Shown: positions 52,526-61,247 of the stretch, piece by piece | Numbering within the stretch: the stretch's first letter is position 1 | How the letters are laid out: each line of letters opens with the position of its first letter | DNA from: Martinezella rhizogenes | Lineage (GTDB): Bacteria > Pseudomonadota > Alphaproteobacteria > Rhizobiales > Rhizobiaceae | Direction of reading: 5' to 3' | NCBI RefSeq assembly: GCF_000799715.1 | Contig: NZ_JUHG01000013.1 | Location: 806,001-870,000 of the forward strand | Length of the DNA: 64,000 nucleotides | Position numbers and translations under genes: made by a program | The notes under the pieces: generated by a model | Told to the model about the DNA's origin: nothing | The model's database searches: none | Seen by the model: only the letters and a program-made list of their open reading frames with translations

Positions 52526-53195
52526 CCGCCCCTCATTAATTTTAGTATAAAATCATAAAGTTACTATAAAAATAGTCAATATCCATTCTACACCGCTAAT
52601 TTCAGCTATTATTCTCCATACAGAAGCCAATAGTAATACTACTATACCATTCTCACTTAGAGAATATCTCATAAACTAATTAAATCCATGAGATGGCCCA
52701 CGCGGGATTGAAAAATGGATACACGAATATTGCGGCGACCATTGAAATCCGCGACGCTATTTTTTCGGGAAGCTTTTCTTCCCAATTCCATCCAACAGCT
52801 GGCTCCTAAAAAGAAACAACGCGGTGGTGGTGGCAAACCATTCGGCGATTGCCATGCAATTGTGGTCCAGTATTCGACGGCAGACGCCCGGCAGGTGCCG
52901 TCCTGTCTCGGCCATCGCGGCTGTGGTTTCCATCCCTCGATAGCGTCAAACCAGGCCGGCACATCACGACGGCCTCGAGGCGAGCTCAGAAAGTCTTATC
53001 AGTGACCTCTCCAACCAATTTGTCCCTTAAACTGGCCTAAGCAGAAAAACACCGATCCTCAAACCCGCGTCGCGCGCGGAGGCGTTCTGGAAATCTTTTC
53101 GCAGGAAGTGCATCCCTCCAGTTGCCAAAAAACCATAATTGTTCCACCAACATCATACATTAGACACGCAACCTTGAGAATCGGACCAAAGTTTG
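52526..53195. other. Intergenic region without a convincing gene
   Basis: There are 670 bases between divergent genes. The first 180 bases are AT-rich and probably carry the nucleotidyltransferase promoter. The middle (52715-53005) is open in more than one frame, but the translations lack domain features and have no ribosome site. A decayed gene is possible. The last 100 bases must hold the prc promoter; no clear consensus element was identified. Confidence 0.4.
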
Positions 53196-55277
53196 ATGCG
53201 TATACGATATGGTTTCCTCTGCATATTCTTGGCAATTGCACCGTCGGCATATGCTCTGGAAGCCGGTTCGCCGCCAGTTCTGACGCCGCTAGAACAACAG
53301 GGGCAGGCCGCTCATTTGAGCGCGCAATTCCTGACGCGCTTCCACTATAAGCCCGTTGCGCTTGACGATGCCTTGTCGGCCAAAATCATGAACCGGTTTA
53401 TCAAGTCTCTGGATCCGGACCGTGTCCTCTTCCTGCAGACGGATATCGACAAGTTCATGGCCAGCAGTACCAAGATCGATGATGCCATCGATCATGAAGA
53501 CTTGAATATCCCATTTTCTATTTTCAACGTGTATGAGCAGCGCGTCGTCGATCGCATGAGCTACGCGCGCAGCCTGCTTAACCAGAAGTTCGACTTCAGT
53601 GTGCAGGAAGACTATTCCCTGGTCCGCGACAAGGAGCCCTGGCCACAGTCTGAGGCAGACAGCAATGAACTGTGGCGCAAACGCGTCAAGAGCGACTGGC
53701 TACGCTTGAAACTGGCAGGCAAGGCTGACGCCGCCATTCGCGATACGCTCGACAAACGCTACAAAAACTCTCTCGAGCGCGCCTACAAGTACAAGAACGA
53801 CGATGTGTTCCAGTCATTCATGGACGCCTATACGACGTCGATTGACCCCCATACCGACTATTTCGGCGCGAGTGCTTCGGCTGAATTTGATATTTCAATG
53901 AAGCTGTCGCTGGTTGGTATCGGCGCGGTCTTGCAGGAAAGAGACGACTACACGACGATCCGTGAGCTCGTGCCCGGTGGCCCGGCGCAATTGTCCGACA
54001 AGCTAGCGGTCGGCGACCGCATTACCGGTGTTGGTCAGGGCGAGCATGGCGCGATAAAGGAAGTGGTCGGTACGCGCCTTGATGAAATCGTGCAGATGAT
54101 ACGGGGGGCGAAGGATTCTGTCGTGCGCCTGGATATCTTGCCGGCGGATGCCGGACCGGATGGCAAACATCGCCTCATCAGCCTGGTGCGCGATAAGATC
54201 AGCCTTGATAAACAGGCTGCCCAGAAGACCATCCTGTCCATAAAGGATGGCAACGCCACACGAAAAATCGGCGTGATTACTCTGCCGGCGTTCTATGAAG
54301 ACTTCGAAGCGCGGCGAAAAGGCGACAAGGACTACCGAAGCGCAAGCCGCGATGTCGCCAAGCTACTTACTGAACTGAAGCAGGACAAGGTCGACGGCGT
54401 TCTCATTGACTTACGCAACAACGGCGGCGGTTCGCTGTCCGAAGCGATCGATTTGACAGGCCTGTTCGTTGGCAAGGGTCCGGTGGTTCAGCAACGCGAT
54501 GCCGACGGGAAGGTGGACGTAGATAGCGATGATCTTCCCGCGCCTGCCTGGACTGGGCCGGTTGGTGTGCTGATCAACCGCGGCTCAGCGTCGGCTTCCG
54601 AGATTTTTGCCGCAGCGATACAGGACTATGGTCGCGGTGTGATTGTCGGAGAGCCCAGTTTTGGCAAGGGAACCGTGCAGACGGTGGTCAATCTTGACCA
54701 GGTGGCTCACAACACCAAGCCGAAATTCGGCGAGCTGAAATTGACGGTTGCGCAGTTTTTCCGGGTCAATGGCGGCACGACACAGCTGCGCGGCGTGACA
54801 CCTGACATCAGCCTGCCGGGCCTTTCGGACCCCAAGACCTTTGGTGAGGCGAGCTATGACAATGCCCTGCCGTGGACTGAGGTCAAACCAGCGAACTATG
54901 CGCCTGCCGGGAATGTAAAGGCATTGCTGCCGCAACTGCAAAGCCGCCACGATGCTCGGGTGCAGAACGATAAGGATTTCCAACGCTTTGTAGAAGACAT
55001 TGCCGAACTGAAGGCGCAGCGTGAGAAACGGGTTATCTCTCTCAATGAAACCGAACGTCGCAACGAAATGGCTGCCCAGGTCAGTCGTCTCAAGTCGCGC
55101 GAGCAAATAAACGATGGCGTGGACACGAGTGGAGACGACGGCCTTCAGGCAAACGAGCGCAGCCTGAGTGCGGATATTGCCATTGAAAAGGCCCGCAAGA
55201 ATGCAAAAGACGTCCTTCTGAACGAGGCCGCCTCCATACTTGCCGACGAAGCGGATCTACAGGCAAGCGTGCGCTGA
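53196..55277 (+). CDS. prc: Carboxy-terminal (tail-specific) processing protease Prc
   Basis: A 693-residue periplasmic S41 protease. The signal is RYGFLCIFLAIAPSAYA and the N-terminal domain reads AAHLSAQFLTRFHYKPVALDDALSAK as in E. coli Prc. A PDZ domain at about 220-310 contains LVGIGAVLQERDDYTTIRELVPGGPAQLS. The catalytic core has LIDLRNNGGGSLSEAI, the Ser-bearing SASASE (residues 464-469) and Lys491 in FGKGTVQT. The long C-terminal DUF3340-type extension is that of the 680-residue gammaproteobacterial Prc rather than the roughly 440-residue CtpA usual in rhizobia, so transfer or an extra paralogue is likely. It degrades or trims periplasmic proteins with exposed C-termini. Confidence 0.9.
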   Translation: MRIRYGFLCIFLAIAPSAYALEAGSPPVLTPLEQQGQAAHLSAQFLTRFHYKPVALDDALSAKIMNRFIKSLDPDRVLFLQTDIDKFMASSTKIDDAIDHEDLNIPFSIFNVYEQRVVDRMSYARSLLNQKFDFSVQEDYSLVRDKEPWPQSEADSNELWRKRVKSDWLRLKLAGKADAAIRDTLDKRYKNSLERAYKYKNDDVFQSFMDAYTTSIDPHTDYFGASASAEFDISMKLSLVGIGAVLQERDDYTTIRELVPGGPAQLSDKLAVGDRITGVGQGEHGAIKEVVGTRLDEIVQMIRGAKDSVVRLDILPADAGPDGKHRLISLVRDKISLDKQAAQKTILSIKDGNATRKIGVITLPAFYEDFEARRKGDKDYRSASRDVAKLLTELKQDKVDGVLIDLRNNGGGSLSEAIDLTGLFVGKGPVVQQRDADGKVDVDSDDLPAPAWTGPVGVLINRGSASASEIFAAAIQDYGRGVIVGEPSFGKGTVQTVVNLDQVAHNTKPKFGELKLTVAQFFRVNGGTTQLRGVTPDISLPGLSDPKTFGEASYDNALPWTEVKPANYAPAGNVKALLPQLQSRHDARVQNDKDFQRFVEDIAELKAQREKRVISLNETERRNEMAAQVSRLKSREQINDGVDTSGDDGLQANERSLSADIAIEKARKNAKDVLLNEAASILADEADLQASVR

Positions 55278-55294
55278 AGCGCCGCCGCACAGCA

Positions 55295-55331
55295 ATCGGG
55301 AAACATTGAAGGAAAATCGTGATTTCCCGAT
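55295..55331 (+). terminator. Stem-loop downstream of prc
   Basis: ATCGGGAAA (55295-55303) and TTTCCCGAT (55323-55331) are perfect 9-base inverted copies with a 19-base loop, beginning 18 bases after the prc stop. No T-tract follows. It probably ends or stabilises the prc transcript. Confidence 0.4.
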
Positions 55332-55476
55332 GGAGGCGACCGCGGAGGTTGGATGACTATTCCAACTTGCAAGCTTGTTTGGCCAGCGTGTTAAGCTCCA
55401 CGTCCCTTTATGCGAAGACGATTTGCCCCGTGATGGAAATCGCCTTATGGATTGACCAGCACAAAAAGGATGCGAG

Positions 55477-55773
55477 ATGCGCGCGCCATCAGGTTCTGTT
55501 ACGGGACTTTGCTCTGCCTCCGCCACCATGTTCGCAGTGGGAATGGCATTCCTTGGCTATTGGGGCGTGTATGAGCCCGTCGGTTGGCGCGGCTCCGATT
55601 TTGTCGTGGTGATTTTGGCCCTTGTCGGATTTGCAGCGCTTGGCTCGGTGCCTTGGATTGTGACGACACCTGTTGCAGAAGAGGGCGCGGAGAAGGTCGT
55701 AGGCGCCAGGCGAGCATTGGCACTGGGAGTCGCCTTGATCTGGCTGTCCGTGCTTATCGCGGTATTTGCCTAG
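55477..55773 (+). CDS. Small inner-membrane hypothetical protein
   Basis: A 98-residue protein with three predicted membrane segments: ATMFAVGMAFLGYWGVY, DFVVVILALVGFAALGSVPWIVT and ALALGVALIWLSVLIAVFA. A short charged loop (AEEGAEKVVGARR) lies before the last helix. AAGGATGCGAG precedes the ATG. No conserved family was recognised; it stands alone between prc and the toxin-antitoxin genes. Confidence 0.6.
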   Translation: MRAPSGSVTGLCSASATMFAVGMAFLGYWGVYEPVGWRGSDFVVVILALVGFAALGSVPWIVTTPVAEEGAEKVVGARRALALGVALIWLSVLIAVFA

Positions 55774-56037
55774 TCTTTGCCTGACACACATGACTGCCTG
55801 ATAACCGAAAGTTCATCGCGCCGTTCAGAGACATGGGGTCTACCCAGAATGGTCGATCAGCATTAAATACTCGGGGAGCCGCGTGTGCTGCCGGCAGAGA
55901 GCGGCAACTCGGCGCCTGGAGGGGATGTGAACCGGTGGCCCCTGCCCGACATCCCCTTTAATTTTTTCCTGTTGGGTGGGTATTCATAGCGACATTGTCT
56001 TTATCGTCCGCGCTTGCTCGGAGCCATGGGTGAAAAC

Positions 56038-56328
56038 CTAGAATACTGAAGGCCACCGCTGATGGGCATGCATGACCGTGAGAATCTCTATGTCCTGCCC
56101 AATACGATAGGGAATGATATATGGTATATCTGCCAGCACCACCTCACGCGTGCCGTTGATGCGACCAACACGGCCCGTTGCGGGAAAATCAGCAAGCATA
56201 TCTACCGCCGACACGATCCGCGCGACTACCCGCGCTGAGGCGTCTGGATTATCCTTCTGGATATGTGCACCGATCTCATCAAGCCGTCGAAGCGCTCTCA
56301 TCGTCCAGCGGACGCGCTTTCCGCTCAT
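56038..56328 (-). CDS. RelE/ParE-family toxin
   Basis: A 96-residue toxin. VRWTMRALRRLDEIGAHIQKDNPDASARVVARIV is the ParE/RelE N-terminal helical hairpin. DMLADFPATGRVGRINGTREVVLADIPYIIPYRIGQDIEILTVMHAHQRWP carries the conserved Arg and the C-terminal HxxRxWP-like end. It overlaps the antitoxin gene by 4 bases (ATGA). ParE members poison gyrase and RelE members cut mRNA; the sequence does not settle which applies. Confidence 0.88.
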   Translation of the reverse strand: MSGKRVRWTMRALRRLDEIGAHIQKDNPDASARVVARIVSAVDMLADFPATGRVGRINGTREVVLADIPYIIPYRIGQDIEILTVMHAHQRWPSVF

Positions 56329-56570
56329 AATTGGCGAGCAGACTTGACGTATTTTCCGATAACTTTCGCCACGTCGTCGTCGCTGGCGAATTCGCCCCGG
56401 TTGGCTTCAGCCAACCCGGCCTCGATTTCGGCAATTTGCCACTCTTCGCGGGCGACGTAATCCTCGATGGCTTGGGCTGCCATATAAGAGCGAGAACGAT
56501 CGAGCTTTTCTGCGATCTGGTCGAGTTTACTAGCCGTTTCGTCTGAAACGCGCACGGTGAATGCGGTCAT
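56325..56570 (-). CDS. Ribbon-helix-helix antitoxin (CopG/ParD-like)
   Basis: An 81-residue antitoxin. The N-terminal FTVRVSDETASKLDQIAEKLDRSRSYMAAQAIEDYVAREEW is a CopG/Arc ribbon-helix-helix. The acidic C-terminus (EIEAGLAEANRGEFASDDDVAKVIGKY) would wrap the toxin. ATG 56570 follows TTAGGGCTC; the frame is open to 56627. It is upstream of and overlaps the ParE/RelE toxin gene and is expected to repress its own promoter. Confidence 0.87.
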   Translation of the reverse strand: MTAFTVRVSDETASKLDQIAEKLDRSRSYMAAQAIEDYVAREEWQIAEIEAGLAEANRGEFASDDDVAKVIGKYVKSARQL

Positions 56571-56815
56571 GAGCCCTAATTTTCCTTGGTTCACTATGAT
56601 TATCTGTGAACCAGCATGACTCGTCAAGGTTCAGTTCATGCAAGAGAGCTTCTAACGAAACCCGCAAATGGCCCCGTTGAATAGAATCGAACCATAGGCC
56701 CGCAAGGCAGGCGCAAATAGCGCGCGCTCCCGCCTCCAAGAAATTAATGTGTCGTCGCCCCTCAGAGAAAGGATTGCTCTGGTATATGGGAGCAGAAGCC
56801 AGGCGTAGATTTAAT

Positions 56816-56827
56816 CACCAAATGGTG
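56816..56827. promoter_or_regulatory. Palindrome before vapBC (candidate autoregulatory operator)
   Basis: CACCA (56816-56820) and TGGTG (56823-56827) are inverted copies around a 2-base centre, and TTAAT/CTAA flanks extend the symmetry partly. It is 34 bases upstream of the vapB start, where VapBC complexes typically bind to repress their operon. Confidence 0.45.
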
Positions 56828-56860
56828 CTAATTTACGTGCCTTAATGAAGGAGCCAGATC

Positions 56861-57061
56861 ATGCGATCGACCATCAATCTCGACGACGCGCTCCTGGAAA
56901 GGGCCAGGTCCTTAACCGGCACCAAGGAAACTGCGGCGCTTGTCCGGCAAGCGTTGGAGACGCTTGTTCGTGTAGAGTCTGGAAAACGCCTCATTGCGCT
57001 CGGAGGAACCATGCCCGATGCCGAAGCAGCCCCGCGGCGTCGGAGCGCGGCTGTTAAGTGA
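56861..57061 (+). CDS. vapB: VapB-family antitoxin
   Basis: A 66-residue antitoxin. MRSTINLDDALLERARSLTGTKETAALVRQALETLVRVE is the VapB ribbon-helix-helix, followed by RLIALGGTMPDAEAAPRRRS, the typical type II VapB tail. GAAGGAG precedes the ATG. Its stop overlaps the VapC start by four bases (GTGA), giving coupled translation. Confidence 0.88.
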   Translation: MRSTINLDDALLERARSLTGTKETAALVRQALETLVRVESGKRLIALGGTMPDAEAAPRRRSAAVK

Positions 57062-57441
57062 TATTAGCAGACACCTCGATCTGGATTGATCATTTCCGAC
57101 ATGCCGATGCAGAGCTACGCAGGATTATTGAAGACGATCGTTTGCTTTGCCATCCGAGCGTGGTCGGAGAGCTGGCTCTTGGCAGCCTTCGGGATCGCGG
57201 CGGCGTGATAGCTTTCCTGGCGGCTCAGCGCGAAGCGGTGGCCGCCACGCATGACGAAGTCATGGCAATGATCGATCGCCACGGCATTTTCAGCATGGGG
57301 ATTGGCTACACGGATGCCCACTTGCTGGCGTCCGTTCTTCTTGACCACAAAGCGTCCTTATGGACCAGAGACAAGCGCCTGCGAACAGCAGCCGAAAAGG
57401 CAGGAGCCCCACTGCACACACCGGTCAACGTGCCCAATTAA
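57058..57441 (+). CDS. vapC: VapC-family PIN-domain ribonuclease toxin
   Basis: A 127-residue PIN-domain toxin. The acidic residues are visible in ILADTSIWIDHF (Asp), VVGELALGSL (Glu), GYTDAHLLAS (Asp) and SLWTRDKRL (Asp), the full PIN quartet. The start is GTG at 57058, overlapping the vapB stop. VapC toxins cleave initiator tRNA or rRNA when released from VapB. It is the second toxin-antitoxin pair within 1.5 kb. Confidence 0.9.
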   Translation: MILADTSIWIDHFRHADAELRRIIEDDRLLCHPSVVGELALGSLRDRGGVIAFLAAQREAVAATHDEVMAMIDRHGIFSMGIGYTDAHLLASVLLDHKASLWTRDKRLRTAAEKAGAPLHTPVNVPN

Positions 57442-57514
57442 ATCCTGAAACGATGCCCTCGAACGCTTGCCGTCGCAGGATCTGCCAAGACTTGGCTTAT
57501 ACCTGTTGGCCCGA

Positions 57515-58336
57515 CTACCAGAGCCCCGGGTGTCGGTTGACATCTTTGTAAAGCAGGTAACGGAAACGGCCCGGTCCGCCGGCGTAACAGGCCTGTGGGC
57601 AGAAGGCGCGCAACCACATGAAGTCTCCCGCCTCCACTTCCACCCAATCCTTGTTCAGCCGGTAGACCGCCTTGCCTTCGAGCACGTACAAGCCGTGCTC
57701 CATGACATGCGTCTCCATGAAGGGGATCGTCGCGCCCGGTTCCAATGTGACGATGTTGAGATGCATGTCGTAACGGATGTCGGACGGATCGATGAAACGG
57801 GTCGTTCCCCATCCCCCATTCGTGTCCGGCATCGGAGAAATGGCGTGCTGGTCCTCATGCGTGAAAATAGCGGGTGGAGCTTCCAATCCCTCCACTGGCT
57901 GGAACGCCTTCCTGACCCAATGGAATCTGACCGGCGCGGTTCCCTGGTTGCTCAGCTTCCATGCGGCTCCAGCCGGGATGAAGGCAAAGGACCCTGCTTT
58001 TAACGCATGTTCACTTCCAGCAAATTCGATCGCCATCTCGCCCTCGACGACGAAGATTGCTGCTTCGGCACGCTTGTCGGGTTCAGGCCGGTCACTTCCG
58101 CCGCCTGGCAGCACTTCCATCACGTACTGCGAGAAGGTTTCCGAGAAGCCGGAGAGCGGCCGGGACAAGATCCATGCCCTTGTGCCCGACCAATGGGGAA
58201 GCACGCTCGTGACGATGTCGGTCATAACGCTTCGCGGAATAACCGCATAGGCCGTCGTAAAAACAGCCTTGCTTGAAAGCAGTTCGGTCTGCGGCGGCAA
58301 TCCGCCGAGCTTCGAATAGTAATCTCTATCGGTCAT
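57515..58336 (-). CDS. allE: (S)-ureidoglycine aminohydrolase
   Basis: A 273-residue bicupin enzyme that releases ammonia from (S)-ureidoglycine to give (S)-ureidoglycolate in allantoin degradation. The second cupin has the metal site ETHVMEHGLYVLEGKAVYRLN. The diagnostic ending is EVEAGDFMWLRAFCPQACYAGGPGRFRYLLYKDVNR; the first cupin lies around EAAIFVVEGEMAIEFAG. It is divergent from an ABC importer operon that may bring in ureides or related nitrogen compounds. No other allantoin genes are within the window. Confidence 0.9.
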   Translation of the reverse strand: MTDRDYYSKLGGLPPQTELLSSKAVFTTAYAVIPRSVMTDIVTSVLPHWSGTRAWILSRPLSGFSETFSQYVMEVLPGGGSDRPEPDKRAEAAIFVVEGEMAIEFAGSEHALKAGSFAFIPAGAAWKLSNQGTAPVRFHWVRKAFQPVEGLEAPPAIFTHEDQHAISPMPDTNGGWGTTRFIDPSDIRYDMHLNIVTLEPGATIPFMETHVMEHGLYVLEGKAVYRLNKDWVEVEAGDFMWLRAFCPQACYAGGPGRFRYLLYKDVNRHPGLW

Positions 58337-58557
58337 AGGGTCCGTTTCGCGGCGCGGGATTATGCATTTGCCTTAAGTGCCGCACGCCTTTTAAGCAATA
58401 ACAAATTCGGCGACCAGACACCATGAAATCAAAAAATTCGATCAAAATGTTGTTTTTTTAAATGGAATTTCGGTTTCACCTAAGTCGGCATGAAAACTGC
58501 TTCTCATCCCCGACTGGGCCACGCCCGGTGGCAACAGGAAACAGATGAGGGAACGGC
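58337..58557. promoter_or_regulatory. Divergent promoter region of allE and the ABC importer
   Basis: This is a 221-base AT-rich gap with T and A runs around 58430-58460. It contains a possible sigma-54-type element at 58486-58501 and GAGGGA just before the binding-protein ATG. It should carry promoters on both strands. Confidence 0.5.
58486..58501 (+). promoter_or_regulatory. Possible sigma-54 (-24/-12) promoter
   Basis: CGGCATGAAAACTGCT places GG (58487-58488) and GC (58499-58500) exactly 10 bases apart, the invariant sigma-54 spacing. Three positions differ from TGGCACG-N4-TTGC. It is about 57 bases upstream of the binding-protein start. Nitrogen control of a ureide-associated importer would make biological sense, but no enhancer-binding regulator gene is seen nearby. 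Confidence 0.3.
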
Positions 58558-60213
58558 ATGAACCAGGCATTAGGTCTTCTATCACGGAGAAGATCCATTC
58601 TTTGCAAAGTCCGCAAATCCATCATGGTCGGAGCGACCACCATCGCACTGGCCGCCGCAGGCACAGCCACGGCCTTTGCCGCGGGAACGCTGCGGATCGG
58701 CATGACCGCTTCCGATATTCCTCTGACCACCGGACAGACGGACCAGGGCGGCGAAGGTCAGCGCTTCATGGGCTACACGGTCTATGACTCACTCGTCGAA
58801 TGGGATCTTACAAGTGCCGTAAAGCCGTCGGCCCTCGTTCCGGGGCTCGCCGTTTCATGGGCGGTCGATGCCAACGACAAGACCAAGTGGACTTTCAAGC
58901 TTCGCGACGGCGTCAAATTCCATGATGGCAGCGGTTTCACCGCCGACGCTGTCGTCTGGAATCTCGATAAGCTTCTGAAGGCGGATGCTCCCCAATTCGA
59001 CAAGCGCCAGTCGGCCCAGGGCAAGTCACGCATTCCGGCCGTGGCCAGCTACAAGGTGATCGATCCGCTGACGGTCGAGATCACCACCAAGACACCAGAT
59101 GCAACGCTGCCTTACCAGTTGAGCTGGATCCTGATGTCCTCCCCCGCGAATTGGGAAGCCCAGGGCAAGAACTGGGATGCCATTGCGCAAAAGCCGTCCG
59201 GGACTGGGCCGTGGAAGATGGAAAGCGGCTTCACACCTCGCGAGCGCGCTGAGCTGACGCCGAACAAAAACTATTGGGATCCGGCGCGTGTACCGAAACT
59301 CGACAAGCTGATCCTCATTCCGCTGCCCGAACCGAACACCCGCGTCGCCGCGCTCCGATCCGGCCAGGTCGACTGGATCGAGGCGCCGGCGCCGGATTCC
59401 GTCGCTTCACTCAAGGAGGCCGGCTTCACGATCGTGACAAACTCCTATCCGCACAACTGGACATGGCATTTCTCCCGCGTCGAAGGCTCTCCCTGGAACG
59501 ATATCCGCGTTCGCAAGGCCGCGAACCTCGCCGTTGATCGCGACGGCCTGAACGAGCTTCTCGGTGGTCTCTCGATCCCGGCGCAAGGTTTCATGCCGCC
59601 CGGCCACCAGTGGTTCGGCAACCCGACCTTCAAGCTCAGCTACAATGTCGAGGAAGCGAAGAAACTGATGGCGGAAGCCGGATACGGTCCCGACAAGCGC
59701 ATCAAGACCAAGGTCATCATTTCTTCTTCCGGTTCCGGCCAGATGCTGCCGCTGGCGATGAACGAGTATATCCAGCAGACGCTTGCTGAAATCGGCATCG
59801 ATATCGAATATGAAGTGGCCGACTGGAACACGGTCATCAATATCTGGCGCGCGGGAGCGAAGGATCCGAGCGCCAAGGGCGCAACCGCCATCAACTACTC
59901 CTATTTCATCCAGGATCCCTTCACCGGCCTCATCCGACACCTACAGTGCAATCTCGCACCGCCGGCAGGTACGAACTGGGGTTATTATTGCGATCCGGAA
60001 ATGGATGCGCTCTTCGAAAAGGTGCGCAACACCTTCGATCCTGTCGAACAGGACAAGGTTCTCCAGCAGGTGCATGAGAAATACGTCAATGAAGCGCTGT
60101 TCCTGATGGTCACGCACGACGTCAACCCACGCGCGATGAGCACCAAGGTCAAGGGCTTCGTGCAGGCTCAAAACTGGTTCCAGGACTTCTCGCAGATCAC
60201 GCTGGATCCCTGA
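58558..60213 (+). CDS. ABC transporter substrate-binding protein, family 5 (Dpp-type)
   Basis: A 551-residue SBP_bac_5 protein. The N-terminus is long and basic (LLSRRRSILCKVRKS) before the hydrophobic GATTIALAAAGTATAFA, cleaved near AFA-AG. ATG 58558 has GAGGGA at good spacing; an internal ATG at 58624 would leave a shorter conventional signal. Family features include WTFKLRDGVKFHDGSGF, LTPNKNYWDPARVPKLDKLILIPL and ANLAVDRDGLNELLGG. It is the periplasmic receptor for the importer encoded downstream. Next to allE, a ureide or purine-derived ligand is possible but unproven. Confidence 0.9.
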   Translation: MNQALGLLSRRRSILCKVRKSIMVGATTIALAAAGTATAFAAGTLRIGMTASDIPLTTGQTDQGGEGQRFMGYTVYDSLVEWDLTSAVKPSALVPGLAVSWAVDANDKTKWTFKLRDGVKFHDGSGFTADAVVWNLDKLLKADAPQFDKRQSAQGKSRIPAVASYKVIDPLTVEITTKTPDATLPYQLSWILMSSPANWEAQGKNWDAIAQKPSGTGPWKMESGFTPRERAELTPNKNYWDPARVPKLDKLILIPLPEPNTRVAALRSGQVDWIEAPAPDSVASLKEAGFTIVTNSYPHNWTWHFSRVEGSPWNDIRVRKAANLAVDRDGLNELLGGLSIPAQGFMPPGHQWFGNPTFKLSYNVEEAKKLMAEAGYGPDKRIKTKVIISSSGSGQMLPLAMNEYIQQTLAEIGIDIEYEVADWNTVINIWRAGAKDPSAKGATAINYSYFIQDPFTGLIRHLQCNLAPPAGTNWGYYCDPEMDALFEKVRNTFDPVEQDKVLQQVHEKYVNEALFLMVTHDVNPRAMSTKVKGFVQAQNWFQDFSQITLDP

Positions 60214-60223
60214 TCCCCGAAAC

Positions 60224-60249
60224 GGGTGCGCCGGCTTGCCGGTGCACCC
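60224..60249 (+). other. Intercistronic hairpin between binding protein and permease genes
   Basis: GGGTGCGCCGGC (60224-60235) and GCCGGTGCACCC (60238-60249) form a 12-bp stem with one G-U pair and a 2-base loop, 10 bases after the binding-protein stop. Such hairpins commonly protect the abundant binding-protein mRNA or reduce read-through to the permease genes. Confidence 0.6.
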
Positions 60250-60289
60250 CCATTGAAGCGCGAACTTACCCTTCCCAAGCGAGGACCTC

Positions 60290-61243
60290 ATGCTGGCTTA
60301 TGCCTTGAAACGGCTTGTGCATGTCATACCGGTGGCGATCGGCGTTAGCATCGTCTGCTTTATGCTGATCCATATCGCGCCGGGCGACCCGCTTGCGGCC
60401 ATCCTGCCCTCGGATGCATCGGCCGAACTCCAGGCCGAGATGCAAAGCTTCTACGGCCTCGACCGGCCGTTGCCGGTCCAGTACGCTCTGTGGAGCTGGC
60501 GGGTGCTGCATGGCGATCTCGGTGTTTCCATCGCCAGCGGACGGCCGGTTCTCGGCGAAATCGCCTCGGCTTCGCTCAATTCGATCATCCTTGCCGTCGC
60601 TGCAACGCTGATCGGCTTCACGCTCGGGGCGGGCCTGGGCTTCCTGGCAGGCGTCTTCCGAGGCAAATGGATCGACCGCATCGCTTCGGCGATCTCGATG
60701 CTCGGTGTCAGCGTGCCGCATTACTGGCTCGGCATGGTGCTTGTCATCGTCTTTTCGGTCAGGCTCGGCTGGCTTCCCGCGATGGGCGGCGGCCCCGGCG
60801 GATCGGATGGAAGAGCGGTCGACTGGGAGTATCTCCGCTATCTCATCCTTCCCGCCATCACGATGTCCGTCATCCCGATGGGAATCATCGCCCGGACGAT
60901 CCGCTCGCTGGTCGCGGATATTCTCGCGCAGGATTTCACGCAGGCTCTCGCCGCCAAGGGTCTGATGACGCGGCAGATCCTGCGCCACGTCGTCCGCAAT
61001 GCCGCGCCGACGGCGATATCGGTCATGGGCTTGCAGCTTGGCTATCTGCTCGGCGGGTCCATCCTGATCGAGACGGTCTTCTCCTGGCCTGGAACAGGCT
61101 TTCTCCTCAACGGAGCGATCTTCAGCAGAGATCTGCCTGTGCTCCAGGGCACCATCCTTGTGCTCGCCATGTTCTTCGTTCTCGTCAACCTTGTCGTCGA
61201 CGTGCTTCAGAGCGCGATCGATCCGCGTATCCAGAGGAGTTGA
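60290..61243 (+). CDS. Peptide-type ABC transporter permease (DppB family)
   Basis: A 317-residue permease with six helices. It opens LKRLVHVIPVAIGVSIVCFMLIHIAPGDPL with the DppB APGD motif, has the EAA loop RHVVRNAAPTAISVMG, and ends VNLVVDVLQSAIDPRIQRS. It is the first membrane subunit of the second Dpp-type importer, 76 bases after the binding-protein gene and across a hairpin. It is followed 4 bases later by the DppC-like gene. Confidence 0.9.
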   Translation: MLAYALKRLVHVIPVAIGVSIVCFMLIHIAPGDPLAAILPSDASAELQAEMQSFYGLDRPLPVQYALWSWRVLHGDLGVSIASGRPVLGEIASASLNSIILAVAATLIGFTLGAGLGFLAGVFRGKWIDRIASAISMLGVSVPHYWLGMVLVIVFSVRLGWLPAMGGGPGGSDGRAVDWEYLRYLILPAITMSVIPMGIIARTIRSLVADILAQDFTQALAAKGLMTRQILRHVVRNAAPTAISVMGLQLGYLLGGSILIETVFSWPGTGFLLNGAIFSRDLPVLQGTILVLAMFFVLVNLVVDVLQSAIDPRIQRS

Positions 61244-61247
61244 GCCC

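Noticed and set aside
52669..53005. Overlapping open frames on both strands before prc.
   Set aside because: They have no start context or recognisable sequence; at best they are a decayed gene.
61158..61247. N-terminal extension of the second DppC-like permease.
   Set aside because: It overlaps the DppB-like gene by 86 bases and would add non-family residues; ATG 61248 follows that stop directly.
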